Assembly (NCBI GenBank): GCA_030159075.1
Contig: BROG01000133.1
Coordinates: 632,001-696,000, forward strand
DNA: 64,000 nucleotides
Origin: Atrina japonica
Taxonomy: Eukaryota > Mollusca > Bivalvia > Pterioida > Pinnidae
Direction: 5' to 3'
The notes under the pieces are model-generated. The model was not told where the DNA came from, ran no database searches, and saw nothing but the letters and a program-made list of their open reading frames with translations. Below are positions 1 to 13,725 of the stretch, piece by piece; within the stretch, counting starts at the first letter, position 1, and the number at the start of each line of letters is the position of its first letter. The position numbers and the translations under genes were made by a program.

Positions 1-13
1 ACCTTAACTTTAC

Positions 14-239
14 CTTTACATTGGACACCCTGTCTGAACAAGCCTTTGAGTAATTTCCGACACCACTGGCAGATTGTGGGCCGTTTGTAGTTATGAACAA
101 CAAATGTATGAGGCACTTTAATACGACCCAATACTTCACGCTCCATCCAAATGGGACGTCCACTCCAGGACTTGGATCGATTGCTGCGAGGTTCTCCTCC
201 AATGGACAATGATGTCTGAGGCGGAACTACTAGGGATGT
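14..239 (-). CDS. PRKD: PRKD exon 5 (linker and C1b zinc finger)
   Basis: The acceptor is TTTGTAG|ACATCC and the donor is TGTAAAG|GTAAAG; 226 bp, phase 0 in and phase 1 out. It encodes a Ser-rich linker, the PKD hallmark [10 protein letters not shown], and C1b from [17 protein letters not shown] through the third ligand cysteine in VQCK. The last C1b ligands must lie in the next exon, beyond the left edge of the window. Confidence 0.95.
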
Positions 240-3200
240 CTACAAATAATAATAAGATCCTATGATGAGATAGTACAGGTATTTGATTGTGATCAAAAGA
301 AACATTTGACAAAACTCCATTTGTGATTTGAATCTTCAGATCAATTATATTGATATTCACTAAAATAGCAACCAGCATAAATTAACTGACACTTAAAACC
401 TTAAACATTTCCATATGATCTGAGGTAAAGTCATAATATCTACATCATGTATGAAGCCATTTTATCCATGTACTACATTACATGATTGCAACCTAACACC
501 AATCTGAGTTATGAAACTTAACTTTGTACTTACAACATAAACTACATGTATGCCGACCTTCTGATTATGAATAAAACAAGGCACAAACAGTAAAACCTGC
601 TTTAGTGTTCACCTGTGTATGAAGACCACCTGGTCATAAAGACTTTTTTGCTGTCCCCAGTAGTACCATTTGTACACAAATCAACCTCTATATAAAGACC
701 ACCTCCCTATAAAGACTGGTTTGTTGTGTCCCTAAAGGGGTCTTTATATACAAGTTTCACTGTATATACCTTAAGAAAGCTATAATACCCAACATATGTA
801 CAAATTTGATATAATACCAGAGGTGCCAACACCTGAAAATTAGAAAGAGGAGGGTGTGTAAAACATAGTGGGGCAAAAGAGTTAAGCCTGGGGTCTGTGA
901 ACGCCAACTACTAAAGTCTCTGAAATGCTTTCTAAGCTTGTAATACAACATAATTTCAACATATTTGGAAAAATAAATACTCAAAAACTAAATTACCTGT
1001 TCCATTCGTTGTGTTCATTGGTTAAAAAACACCCTTACATGTATTTATTTGACAAATTTGCTGAATCTGTTTTTGTTTTTGTTTTTCTATTTAGTATTGG
1101 TTGTTTTAGTAGACACCCTACATGTATGTTTTATGGTGTTCATGTGTTTGGTAATTTCATATAATCCTTCATCATGGCTCATGTGCCACATTGTCTCTGA
1201 AGTCCGTCATACATGAGATGCATTATGCATGACATTCACCATTAGTGCTTTGGTTGATGAATTGGCAGAAATACATAAAAAATTGTACAATAATTCAACA
1301 AAATCATAAGGCAAATTTTTTTAGGTCAAAATCGTAAAGATTATGCCAAAAGTGTGAAGGTTGGCACCTCTGTAATACCCAACATATGTAAAAATGTGCA
1401 TAAATTTTATATAACACAGGCAATACAAGCATGTACGAATTCGATATAATACCAGACACATGTATAAATTTGATATAATACCAGACACATGTACAAATCT
1501 GATATAATACCAGACACATGTACAAATCTGATATAATACCAGACACATGTATAAATTTGATATAATACCGGACACATGTATAAATAATTTGATATAATAC
1601 CGGAAACATGTACAAATCTGATATAATACCAGACACATGTATAAATTTGATATAATACCAGACACATGTACAAATCTGATATAATACCAGACACATGTAC
1701 AAATCTGATATAATACCGGACACATGTATAAATAATTTGATATAATACCGGAAACATGTACAAATATGATACAATACTGGACATGTGTATAAATTTGATA
1801 TATAATACCGGACACATGTACTAATTTGATATAATACCGAACACATGTATAAATTTGATATAATACTGAAAACATGTACAAATCTGATATGATACCTGAC
1901 ATATTGGTATGTACAAATCTGATATAATACCGAACACATGTATAAATTTGATATAATACTGAACACATGTACAAATCTGATATGATACCTGACATATTGG
2001 TATGTACAAATCTGATATAATACCGGACACATGTATAAATTTGATATAATACTGAACACATGTACAAATCTGATATGATATCTGACATATTGGTATGTAC
2101 AAATCTGATATAATACCGGACACATGTATAAATTTGATATAATAATACCTAACATAACTATGTACAGATTTAATGTGATAAACAAAATCTAGCTCTTCTT
2201 TTGTAGATTAAATTTAAAACAACTTATATGGCCTGTCAGCTGTGATATCACAAACAGATTAATTTACTTCTGCTAAATTGGATTAGATTCTCACCTGAAG
2301 ATATAACAGGTAGAAGTAAGTAGACAGAGATGAAGTGTGAAAGTCACAACAATGGCTTACCTTGGACATCAAGCATACCTGAGAGGGACTTTCAGGAATG
2401 GCTAATGAGTCATTTTTATCTCTCAAACTAAGATCTCTCATTGGATAATTGATGCTGCTTGCAGATGGTCGTCTCTGACGATCGTATGAGCAATTATTTG
2501 GTATTTTAAAGGCACAACGTTTATGGAAACTAAGGCCACAACCTTAAATAAAAATGAAAACAATTACATATAATAGCCTCTATTTTTTAGGTTAGTGCAC
2601 ATGCACATGTATATATCAAGATCATATTTATAAAGGATTCACAATTCTCAAAATTGTTATCTTTAGATATACCATGCAGGGTTTGATGTTTGTCTGATGT
2701 AAAGTCCAGGTGGAAATTACATGGAATAAGTACACTTTCTCATACACTTGTACTTGTACATGTACATGTAACTATAAGTTTAAATTTTCAGTGATATTTG
2801 TTGTGATTTAAACTAAATTGGAGTGTATCCAATTGTGTCTAATTAAAAAACTGAAGATAAATTTTCTCAGAATTTTACTGGTATATTTTGTACTCAAATG
2901 TCTAACCATAGGTAGATGTCTTCAGATAAATTCAAACAAGTAGGCACTGTCCAAAGTAGACTAATGATCAGGAGCCCATGTTATTTTGGATGCAAATTTT
3001 TGCATAAGTCAATTAACAAGAGCTGCTTGTAAAACAGTTATCCCATCCCCCCCCCCCCCCTAAACGGAAACTGTAAATTATTGGACATTTTCTAAGTTCA
3101 AAGGGCATAACTTTGTCAAAATCTGTTTGATGGTAACCAAATAAAAACTCAACCTAGATATTCTCATGATATATCTGTACGCCAAATTTCATTTCAATAT

Positions 3201-6200
3201 GTGCACCCACTGCAGAGATAATGAATGGAAACTGTTGGTATTAGGACCTACCAACAGCAGCAAAGCAATATACCCTCCTTCTACAAAGGGGAGCAAAAAA
3301 AGAGTTAGTAAACCTGAACATGTGTTTCATGAAGCACCGTTTATAATTACTTACCTAAAAATAATTACTAAATTTTCTACTAACTTGTCGCCTATAGTAA
3401 TGGCATCTGAATTATGTGCTCAAATTACTTTTGTTTCCCCATCACAAATTACCACTCTGGACCACAATAAACACACTCAAAATTATTTGATTGTAAATGG
3501 ACAAGCAAAGATGCTTGAAATTTAGTAAGATACAAGTATAATATACATGTACATAATTAAAAACATGGCCATCGGATGGTGTAGCGTAAAATAAGTTTTA
3601 ACTTTTCGTTTGCTTTTATTTGAATATGCATAGGCCTAGATTTATGAAATATTACATACATGTAATCATATATTGAGACAGGGTCAATCTAATTAAAAAT
3701 GATGTCGTAAAAATCATAATCCTAAAAGAGTACTTAATCTTAGTTCAAATAAGTTTTGTGATTATGTCTCACAGAACAATGATGTTCATTTCTTTAAAGA
3801 TATTACATTTCTTTCTTTGACGAAGCATACGACAAATTGCATTTGGAGATCTGTAAGTCTTTTCACAGCTTAAAATCTATTAGAGGTCTTCATCAATCAT
3901 CACATTCAATATTTCAGAGTTTTGTTTTTGTTGTTGTTTATCTTTCTTTTTTCTTTTAATAATCAGCGGGACTTGATTTTTTTTATGTTAGATATAAATT
4001 TAAAAGGGCTGGAATTCGTTCTGACTTCCATTTTCTGCAATCATGGTACAATAAATTAAACAGGATATTTTAAGCCACAATATCCCACATGTAAAAGGTT
4101 TCAACCAGAGTTATTGTAATTTGTATCCATATACATAATGTATATAATAATTACGAAAATGGAAATCAAAGCAGGAGGCAGCATAAGAAAATGGGATGTA
4201 ACAAATTAGAGATCTGATTACAACTATCACAAGTCAGTAACAATACAGAGATCTGATTACAACTATCACAAGTCAGTAACAATACAGAGATCTGATTACA
4301 AACTATCACAAGTCAGTAACAATACAGAGATCTGATTACAACTATTACAAGTCAGTAACAATACAGAGATCTGATTACAAACTATAACAAGTCAGTAACA
4401 ATACAGAGATCTGATAACAACTATCACAAGTCATTAACAATACAGAGATCTGATTACAACTATCATAAGTCAGTAACAATACAGAGATCTGATTACAAAC
4501 TATCACAAGTCAGTAACAATACAGAGATCTGATTACAAACTATCACAAGTCAGTAACAATACAGAGATCTGATTACAACTATTACAAGTCAGTAACAATA
4601 CAGAGATCTGATTACAAACTATCACAAGTCAGTAACAATACAGAGATCTGATTACAAACTATAACAAGTCAGTAACAATACAGAGATCTGATAACAACTA
4701 TCACAAGTCATTAACAATACAGAGATCTGATTACAAACTATCACAAGTCAGTAACAATACAGAGATCTGATTACAAACTATCACAAGTCAGTAACAATAC
4801 AGAGATCTGATTACAAACTATCACAAGTCAGTAACAATACAGAGATCTGATTACAAATTATAACAAGTCAGTAGCACCGATTTAATCTTAATTTCAAACA
4901 TTCCAAAGAAAAAAAATAGTTTTACACACTATTTACTTGACAAATTAGGACTATTGGTTTCATATGACTTGTAATTGTTTGACAATCATATGACTTGTAA
5001 TTGTTTGACAATCATATGACTTGTAATTGTTTGACAATCATATGACTTGTAATTGTTTGACAATTATATGACTTGTAATTGTTGGACAATCATATGACTT
5101 GTAATTGTTAGACAATCATATGACTTGCAATTGTTTGACAAATAGCTGTTTGACAAATTAGGACTATTGGTATATAATGACAAAAAAAATCCAAAGAAAC
5201 AAAAAACAAAAAAATAAAAGAAATCTGAGATGGGAGTAAAAAAGGGAAATACTATAGACAAGTTTAATTTGACAGCAGCTATTAAAATATTCTGCAGTCA
5301 ATATAATGATTCAATTCATCAGGGATCACGCTTCCTGAGACTATGTGAAAGTCACTATGATAAGTGGCAACCTCTTAACAACACTGAGGGTCAAAGTTTG
5401 TTTTTAGCATGTTGTTTCCTTGTTTATTTTTTATCTTTATTTGTTTATCTATCTATTATGTTGTTGTTCATTTTCACCATCAAATAAATGTTCTTATACA
5501 ATTACCATTAAGACTTTTTGAAAATATTCTTTTAAACATTTAAAAACTCAAAAATCATAATTTGAAGGGTTCCTTCTTTATAAATTTTGGACTTGGGATT
5601 TAAGAAAGTTACTTTTGCTAAGTACTTGTCTGATAGGACATACATGTACTTTACAGGGGTTTAATTCCACGGGCTGAGATTTCATGTTTTCCCGCCTCTG
5701 AAATGGTTATGTTTTCTTTTAATTCGTGGATCAATAATAATTTACACTAACATGAGGTTATCATACAGTTACAAATCAGAGTTCAATATGCCCGTGCAAT
5801 ATAGAATATAAAAATCTCAGATACCAAAGTATAAATCAATAGAATGTCCAGGACATAGATACAAATCCGGTAAAAATGGACAAACACGGACCTCTGGAAA
5901 CCAAGAGGTATTGCAGTGCACTGTAGTTGAATAAGGAAATTCTGCTGGAACTACTTTTCTTAATGGAATTCTATTCTTACAAAATATTTGATGACATCAA
6001 TTCCATTCATCTAAAATCTTTGATGATGTCACATTCACGATGCAGTGTTTTGGCATTAGTATATATTCCACTGTGGTATAAATGCTATAAGAGGAATAAA
6101 TATTAAATTTGTGTACCTAATTAACTGAATAAGGATCATAATAAATACAAACAATACAAATGTTTCTATCCATATCATCAGATTACACTTGATTGTTGTA

Positions 6201-9200
6201 GCGGAAGGATTCAACTCGAGCTACATGTACACTCTCGTTGAATCATTCCGCTACAACGATCCTGTGTAGTACAAATGTACAATGTATGATGATACAGATA
6301 GAAACATTTGTGTAGTTTTGTCTTTGTATATAGTTTTTAACTATATGTAGTTAAAAGTTATTAGCTGTTTCTTAAATTTACAAATTTGTCAACACCGTGA
6401 ATATAGCGAATATTAATGCCGCAAGTTAATTGCCCCCTGTACAGTAGTCACAGGTGAAAAAAGAAGAATTTCTCTGAGGACACGAAGGCCACTGCTTAAG
6501 CTGGTTTATACAACTTGAAAATACTTCCTGAGACTGAGAGCATTTGATATCACTGCTAGTTTTTAGTGTTCTAACATTCTAGTCCTAGGTATTTTTGTGT
6601 TATGTGTTATTTTTATATTTTCACTGTTCTGTTTTTACTTCTTATGTAATAATAATAAGTTTTCTGATAAGTTCTGTTGTGTCCAGTTAATTTCTCATTT
6701 CTTGAACAATGCTTTGGTCCTTTTACTCATTATCTCTTTATTTACTTAATTATTTGGTAAACTAAGTATCTATGACCGTAATAGTAGTTAAGTGATAACT
6801 CTAGACTTACTGACCAAATTCAAATTCTGTCTATGTGTATACATCACTGTAATTATATGTACATATCCAATTGTATCAGAAATTTATCATATTATAGCTC
6901 ATATCTGAATATACATATTCATTTGTAAATCTCTAAAATTAGTTTTGTAATAATATTAAGATTTCATATAGGCACCAATAAAAGATCACACTTCTACCTA
7001 AATGGAAATATGAAAACAAACACAAATCAAGTACCAATACAGAATAGATCATAAAACTTTGGGGATGGTTTTTGTGGCAAGTGGATGGATTAAAGGATTT
7101 TAAACCAAGACATCTTTCATCACTGGTAAGCACAGATTAGAGTCCAAGTGTAACTGATTATATCAATGTGTGGTTAAGTTTACCAGTTTACTTTTGATAG
7201 GTCAGTAATATTTACCACAAATATTGTATGTGGGAAAGTTTGCCAATTTATTTGTGACAGGCCAGTGATCTTTTACCCCTTCCCCTATTAAGAGAGGCTG
7301 CCATCATGACCAAAAATTTGCCATGTGTGACATTATACAAACAAAAAACATAACATAAAATTCAGTGTCATACCTTCACATTTGAGTCCCTGCTTCACCA
7401 GTCCAAATAACATTTCTCCACAGAAATCACAGAAGTGGGGGGATTTGTAGGAGTGAACAAATAAAAGATGTGGCTTAATTTGTAGATCCTCCATTGTGGT
7501 CTGAGCTGTAATGAAAATAAAATACTGATAATTTCTTACATGTTAATTTCATTATCTAACTTAATCTGCATTTAAACTTAAGTTTAAAATGCAGGTCAAA
7601 TGACATTATCTGTGTCAAAGGTCATGGTACTACATTGTATCTGAAAAGTCTGCACAAGTAGATTACACAAGTGAAAGTCAAAGATCTACTCTTTATACTG
7701 GAGATAGAGCCCAAGCCCAGGTTAAACATTTTGAAAATAATGCAGAATTAAAGGTCCTTGTCACAAGGGTAAAAATCAAGATACCATTAAATATCCTTCA
7801 TTTAAAGGAATCTTCATGTGAAATATAATAACTGTACACACCCACCCACAAACACACTCAAACAATGTGACACATGCATGTACACAAACACCTACACATT
7901 GACACCTACACACATATTCTTTTAATATTCTCACAAAATCTATCCCTTAGTAATTCAACACTTGTTATACTACTACATGTATAGGATCCTCTGTTAAATG
8001 ATTTTCAATATCATATTGTTCCGTTACAAAGAAACTTCAACTTAATCTGACCTATAAATGACTGTGTGTGAAGATGCACATAAGCTTAATTAAGCCTATT
8101 TATCATAGATCACCTCAAATAATGACATAAGTATGATGATAACAGGAGTCAGTACATGATTAAGGCAATCATATATTTAATACATTTAATGCAAGATATC
8201 TACTATCACATGTAAATACATAAAGCAGTTAACATATTGCTGTACTTTACGTACGATTGTATGCATACTCATATATTCATATAATAGTCCAAGTCAAATT
8301 TTGCTCGACCAGTGATTGTTGTCGATTAAATGAAAAATATTGAACTGGGATATTTCCAGTTATTTATCCATGCCCAGGACAAATGAAATAAATCCTTTTG
8401 TTTGAAATATTCACAATTTATTATTCCCTATGGACATCCAAAAGGGCAGAAAACTTGGCATTGTGGCTGTTTTTTTTTTTTTTTTAGCATGCAAAATTCG
8501 AAAGTGTGAAAATTGGAGCATTTTGTTTATAAGTCTGTTATCCGTGTTTTCCTAGTACTTCAGGTATAACTGTATTTTATGAATACACTGAAAAAATAAA
8601 ATACAGAAGTTATTGGAAATTGTTTCCCTTCATCAGTAGAACAAAATAAGAAATGGTCACATGACCAAATTGATTTCTGTGTTGTTTTTTTGTTTTGTTT
8701 TTATTGTTGTTTAACGTCCCACTCAAGAATATTTCACTCATATGGAGACGTCACCAAATGCCTGTGAATGGCTTCAAATTTTGGCCAATGCTCGGCACTT
8801 ACAGCCATTGAGCAGTGAGGGTTCTTTAACGTGCCGACACCTACTGTGACACGGGACCTCTAGTTTTTACTGTCTCATCCGAAAGACAGGAAACCAACCT
8901 GTCGCCGGCGGGACTCGAACTCACGACCTCACGATCCAGAGTCGAGCGTGCTACCCACTGAGCCAGGCCAACTCTATTTCTGTCGTAAGGATACATTGAA
9001 ATTATTGTACAAAAACTATTTCGATAAACTGAAATGAATAAAGAAATCAGACTATCTGATGAAAAAGATGTTTTACCTTGATATCAGCACAAATGTTTTT
9101 ATTTTGATGATTGGTTGCTTTACAAAAGTGCTTTGAAATTTATGATTTACTTTGACTTACATGTAGGCTATACAAACCAATACTTCAATGTAAATCTGGT

Positions 9201-11017
9201 GTTGGAGATTGGAGAACAATTTAACATCCTAGTGACATGTATCTACATGTATTAGACATGTACATGTTGAAGGCAAATATTATTTTATAATATTCAATAC
9301 TTTTTATTGTCAATGATATTACAAACACAACTAAAATATTAAGAATATACAATGTACATTTTAAAAATGTTCTAAATAAAGATAAAGACACACACTGTTT
9401 TCCAATAACTTCTGAAGGAAGTTCAGTTACATGTACACCAACTGCTTACAGTGGTCTAGTGACAGAGTGGTTCAATTACACCAACTGCTTACAGTGGTCT
9501 GGTGGTACAGCGAGCATTCATTTTGAATTTGAATGTTGTTTTACGCCACATTAAACAATGTTTCAGACATATTGTGGTGGCCAGTTTTACTGGTTGAGGG
9601 GAGAACACGGTTACAATGTACCCTGGAAGAGATCACCGGCCTTCCATAAATAAACTGGAAAACTTTCTCACAAAATCAGCTTAGGTTCAAGTGGGACTTG
9701 AACTATTGCTGACAAAAGGTGATACTTCATGGTTTAAAGCCAGTAATGGAAGGCATGGCATGTGAAAGAACCTCATTGCATTGGCATCAGTCCATAGCAC
9801 AGGTAAAACTTTGTTGCATGTCACCTAAAGCTGGTGACATCTCCATATAAGTAAACAAAATTATTGGTGGGATATAAAAAACGATTAAACAAAAAATAAA
9901 CTACACTACAAACTGAGATGGTCATCTGCAGTGAATTAAGCAATCCTTACAAAAGTGTAAGTTCCACTCCACTTTTGTATGTGATAACATATGTCTGAAA
10001 CCTATCACAAGCATACAGACTAAATAACCCCAACTTTATAATCCCAACAATTATTTAATTAATGATAAGCCTTAATGTTGAACTCCAAATATTCTTTGAT
10101 CAAAAGATCAGTAACCTAGTTACAGAGTGGGAAGTCTCTAAAACAACTTACCAAAAACTTAAGATAAAAGTTTGAAATTTGAAAGAAATCTGATCGATTC
10201 ATGAGAAAAAGATTTTTAAGGGTGTACCAAATTTTGATCCTTTTTACCCCTTATGGGTGCTAGCCCCTTTGTGTTTACAGAATTTGAAGCTCCTTCTTAG
10301 GAACAAGCTCTCTGCCAAATTTGATTGAAATATGTCAAGTGGTTCTTGAGAAGAAGTTGTTTAAATACAGATGAATAACGGATGACAGATGCCATAGTGG
10401 GCAAGGTTGAGCTAACAATACATAAAATAACCCAAAATATTGAGAGGCCCCTGAGTGTCACTTATCCAGTCCTTTATGTAATACATGTACTATATACTTT
10501 CTCTTTGCCAAGGGTTCAAGTGACCCCTTTGTGTTACATTATCTTGCAGTATTTGTACTTAAATCCTACTTTAATTAACACTAATTAATATTCCCTACTT
10601 TATTATGTAAACATTTCCTTGAGCAAGAATCTTTATTGTCATTATGTGTAAACAACCTACATAAAACTGAAAAAACAGAGGTATGCAATCAATAAATTCT
10701 AGATGTAATTATCTACACTGTCACACAGGGGAAGCTGCATGACTACAGAAGATTGATTGGAGAATTTATTGTAGTAAGCTGTCTAATCACAACCCATACT
10801 CTTAATCTATGTTATTATACCAAGCAATCAATTATAATTGCTGTCAAAGGACATTTCATCCAGATTAAAATAAGTATAAATTGATTGCTGTAACCAAATA
10901 CAATGTATCAGTAACAATAAGGATCTATGGTTGATTGCAATGACTGTCTTTTACAGCCCTTGGTGGCCATTTTGCTATCTCTAACCTCTATTATACTAGG
11001 GTTTGATTCTTACTTGA

Positions 11018-11074
<57 letters not shown>

Positions 11075-13639
11075 TTAAAATCATGGGAACCTAAAGGTTA
11101 CTGAGTACATGAATTCTTGGAAAATTAACATATTGTCAAACATTTAATTACCATTAATTGGTAAAAATTAACAGACTGTGAAATAGTGAGGAAAAAATTA
11201 ACAGATTGTCAAATAATGAGGTAAAAATAAACAGATTCTCAAATACTGAGATCAAAATTAACAGACTGTCAAATAGTGAGGTCAAAATCAATAGACTGCC
11301 AAACAGTGGGGTAAAAATTAACAGACTGTCAAATAGTGAGGAAAAAATTAACAGACTGTCAAATAATGAGGTAAAAATAAACAGATTCTCAAATACTGAG
11401 ATCAAAATTAACAGACTGTCAAATAGTGAGGTCAAAATCAATAGACTGTCAAATAGTGGGGTAAAAATTAACAGATTGTTAAATAGTGAGGTAAAAATTA
11501 ATACCGGTAGTTGTCAAATAGCGAGGTGAAAATTAACAGACTGTCAAATAGTGAGGTCAAAATCAATAGACTGCCAAACAGTGGGGTAAAAATTAACAGA
11601 TTGTCAAATAGTGAGGGAAAAATTAATAGACTGTCAAATAGTGAGGTCAAAATCAATAGACTGCCAAACAGTGGGGTAAAAATTAACAGATTGTCAAATA
11701 GTGAGGGAAAAATTAATAGACTGTCAAATAGTGAGGTCAAAATCAATAGACTGCCAAACAGTGGGGTAAAAATTAACAGATTGTCAAATAGTGAGAGAAA
11801 AATTAACAGACTGTCAAATAGTGAGGTCAAAATCAATAGACTGCCAAACAGTGGGGTAAAAATTAACAGATTGTCAAATAGTGAGGGAAAAAAATTAACA
11901 GATTGTCAAATAGTAAGGGAAAAATTAATAGACTGTCAGAAAGTGAGGTCAAAATTAACAGACTGTCAAATAGTGAGGTCAAAATCAATAGACTGCCAAA
12001 CAGTGGGGTAAAAATTAACAGATTGTCAAATAGTGAGGGAAAAATTAACAGACTGTCAAATAGTGAGGTAAAAATTAACAGATTGTCAAATAGTGAGGTA
12101 AAAATTAATAGACTGTCAAATAGTGAGGTCAAAATTAATAGACTGTCAAAAAGTGAGGTAAAAATTAACAGACTGTCAAAAAGTTAGGTTAAAATTAACA
12201 GACTGTCAAACAGTGGGGTAAAAATTAACAGATTGTCAAATAGTGAGGGAAAAATTAATAGTCACATAACAGCGAGGTCAAAATTAACAGACTGTCAAAT
12301 AGTGAGGTCAAAATTAATAGACTGTCAAAAAAGTGAGGTCAAAATTAAAAGACTGTCAAACAGTGAGGTCAAATTAATAAACTGTCAAAATGTGAGATTT
12401 TTGGCATTTTCTTTAAAAACTCCTAACCGACAAAAATGAAAAAAAATTCAAAAGATTTGATGTATTATTTGAGTTATTAGAGGGGATTCCATAGGAATTC
12501 TTCAATTTACTCTGGTGTAGAGACATGCAAATTTCACCCTAATTATTGAAGAGCGTCAACATGTAACTAGCGGTTCAGCAGCATCGATTCTGACAGCCTG
12601 TATAGCATTTTTAGTTTATTGATATGTAATCTGTGCATAATCTATATGTTATATTTTAAATAGTTTATAAATAAATTGATGTGTCCGGTGTTTCCCATGA
12701 TAAACTAACTAATTAGTTGGAATAGAACTTAAAAAATACCATGAAAGGTCATGTGAATATGCATTTTAAAAGAGAGTACAGAAAAATTTATCTATGAGCA
12801 CTACTCCCCAGAATGTGGCTTAAAAGTGGTTTAGAGTGGTTTTGACAATTAAAAAAAAAATGCCATTAACAACAGCTCGTATTGTTTTAAGTTATACTAC
12901 ATGTAGTTACAAAATACCTTTTTCGGCTCATTTTATGATCACTGGTTATCTGTTGTGTAAAATAATGCAATAGATTTCAATGTATTTGTACATGTGGCCA
13001 TCATAATGATTACCTGGGTAGGCCATACAAAGGAGGGACAACATTATCTCCATGTAATTACGATGTCCTGTTTGTTGAATAATGTAGACGTAGTACCAAT
13101 TTTTTTTTTAAACATGAAATGACAAAGACATTGTATCAACAGTACATTGTACCAGAACTTATCATGTCTATTAAAACAAAGTAGAGGATGTAGAAATAAC
13201 TAACAGCATGTAAGAATACATACCTAGCATTTCCTTTGTTCTTCTCTCATCTTACTAGAAGGTAGAAAGTTGATCTGAAGGAATGCAATAGTACTATTGG
13301 ACTAGTCTAAAAACCTATAGGGTTCTCTTTGCTTCTATAAATGTTACATCATAATTCGTGCAGAGCATCTTTGTTATACACAAAGATGCTCCATTGAAAC
13401 TAACCATTGAATGACAAACTTACACTACAGATAGTAAGATGAAAAATGTGAATTTTAATATATTGAAAAGGTTGGGAACTAAAATGTCAAAACAATGTTT
13501 TCATGTCATGTAATATGAAATAAGATACATTCCTGCAAGGTTCGATAAGTAGAAGGATGGGAACTAAAATGACAAAACAATTTCTCCATGTCAATGTGAT
13601 ATGAAATTGACACATTGTTGCAGGGTACAAGAAACAGAA

Positions 13640-13725
<86 letters not shown>

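Larger units (their letters stand above)
240..2360 (-). other. PRKD intron 4
   Basis: It holds a palindromic-ended repeat (587-763), a hAT-like TIR element (818-1372) and a 29-bp minisatellite (783-817 and 1373-2182). I see nothing identifiable in 240-586 or 2183-2360. Confidence 0.85.
2543..7373 (-). other. PRKD intron 3
   Basis: It contains a dispersed repeat (2993-3300), a 40-bp array (4208-4875), a 26-bp array (4959-5149), a partial retroelement tail (5815-5912) and a fold-back element (6157-6310). Nothing identifiable was seen in 3301-4207, 5172-5814 or 6311-7373 beyond AT-rich unique sequence. Confidence 0.85.

Noticed and set aside
1304..2185. Minus-strand open frames up to 293 codons rich in Tyr, Ile and Cys
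   Set aside because: They lie wholly in the 29-bp minisatellite and continue in several frames at once; low-complexity periodic translation.
3166..3525. 119-codon plus-strand frame
   Set aside because: Its first part lies in a dispersed repeat (2993-3300) and the rest shows no family features.
4208..5149. Regular repeats suggestive of a CRISPR array
   Set aside because: Units are contiguous with no unique spacers, and the window is a eukaryotic intron; simple minisatellites.
8900..8978. tRNA gene on the minus strand
   Set aside because: Boxes A and B are present, but the sequence continues into a SINE body with an A-rich tail and lacks a proper acceptor stem; tRNA-derived SINE head.
11154..12439. 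Overlapping repetitive frames ([10 protein letters not shown] and antisense [10 protein letters not shown])
   Set aside because: By-product of a 30-bp unit lacking stops on both strands.
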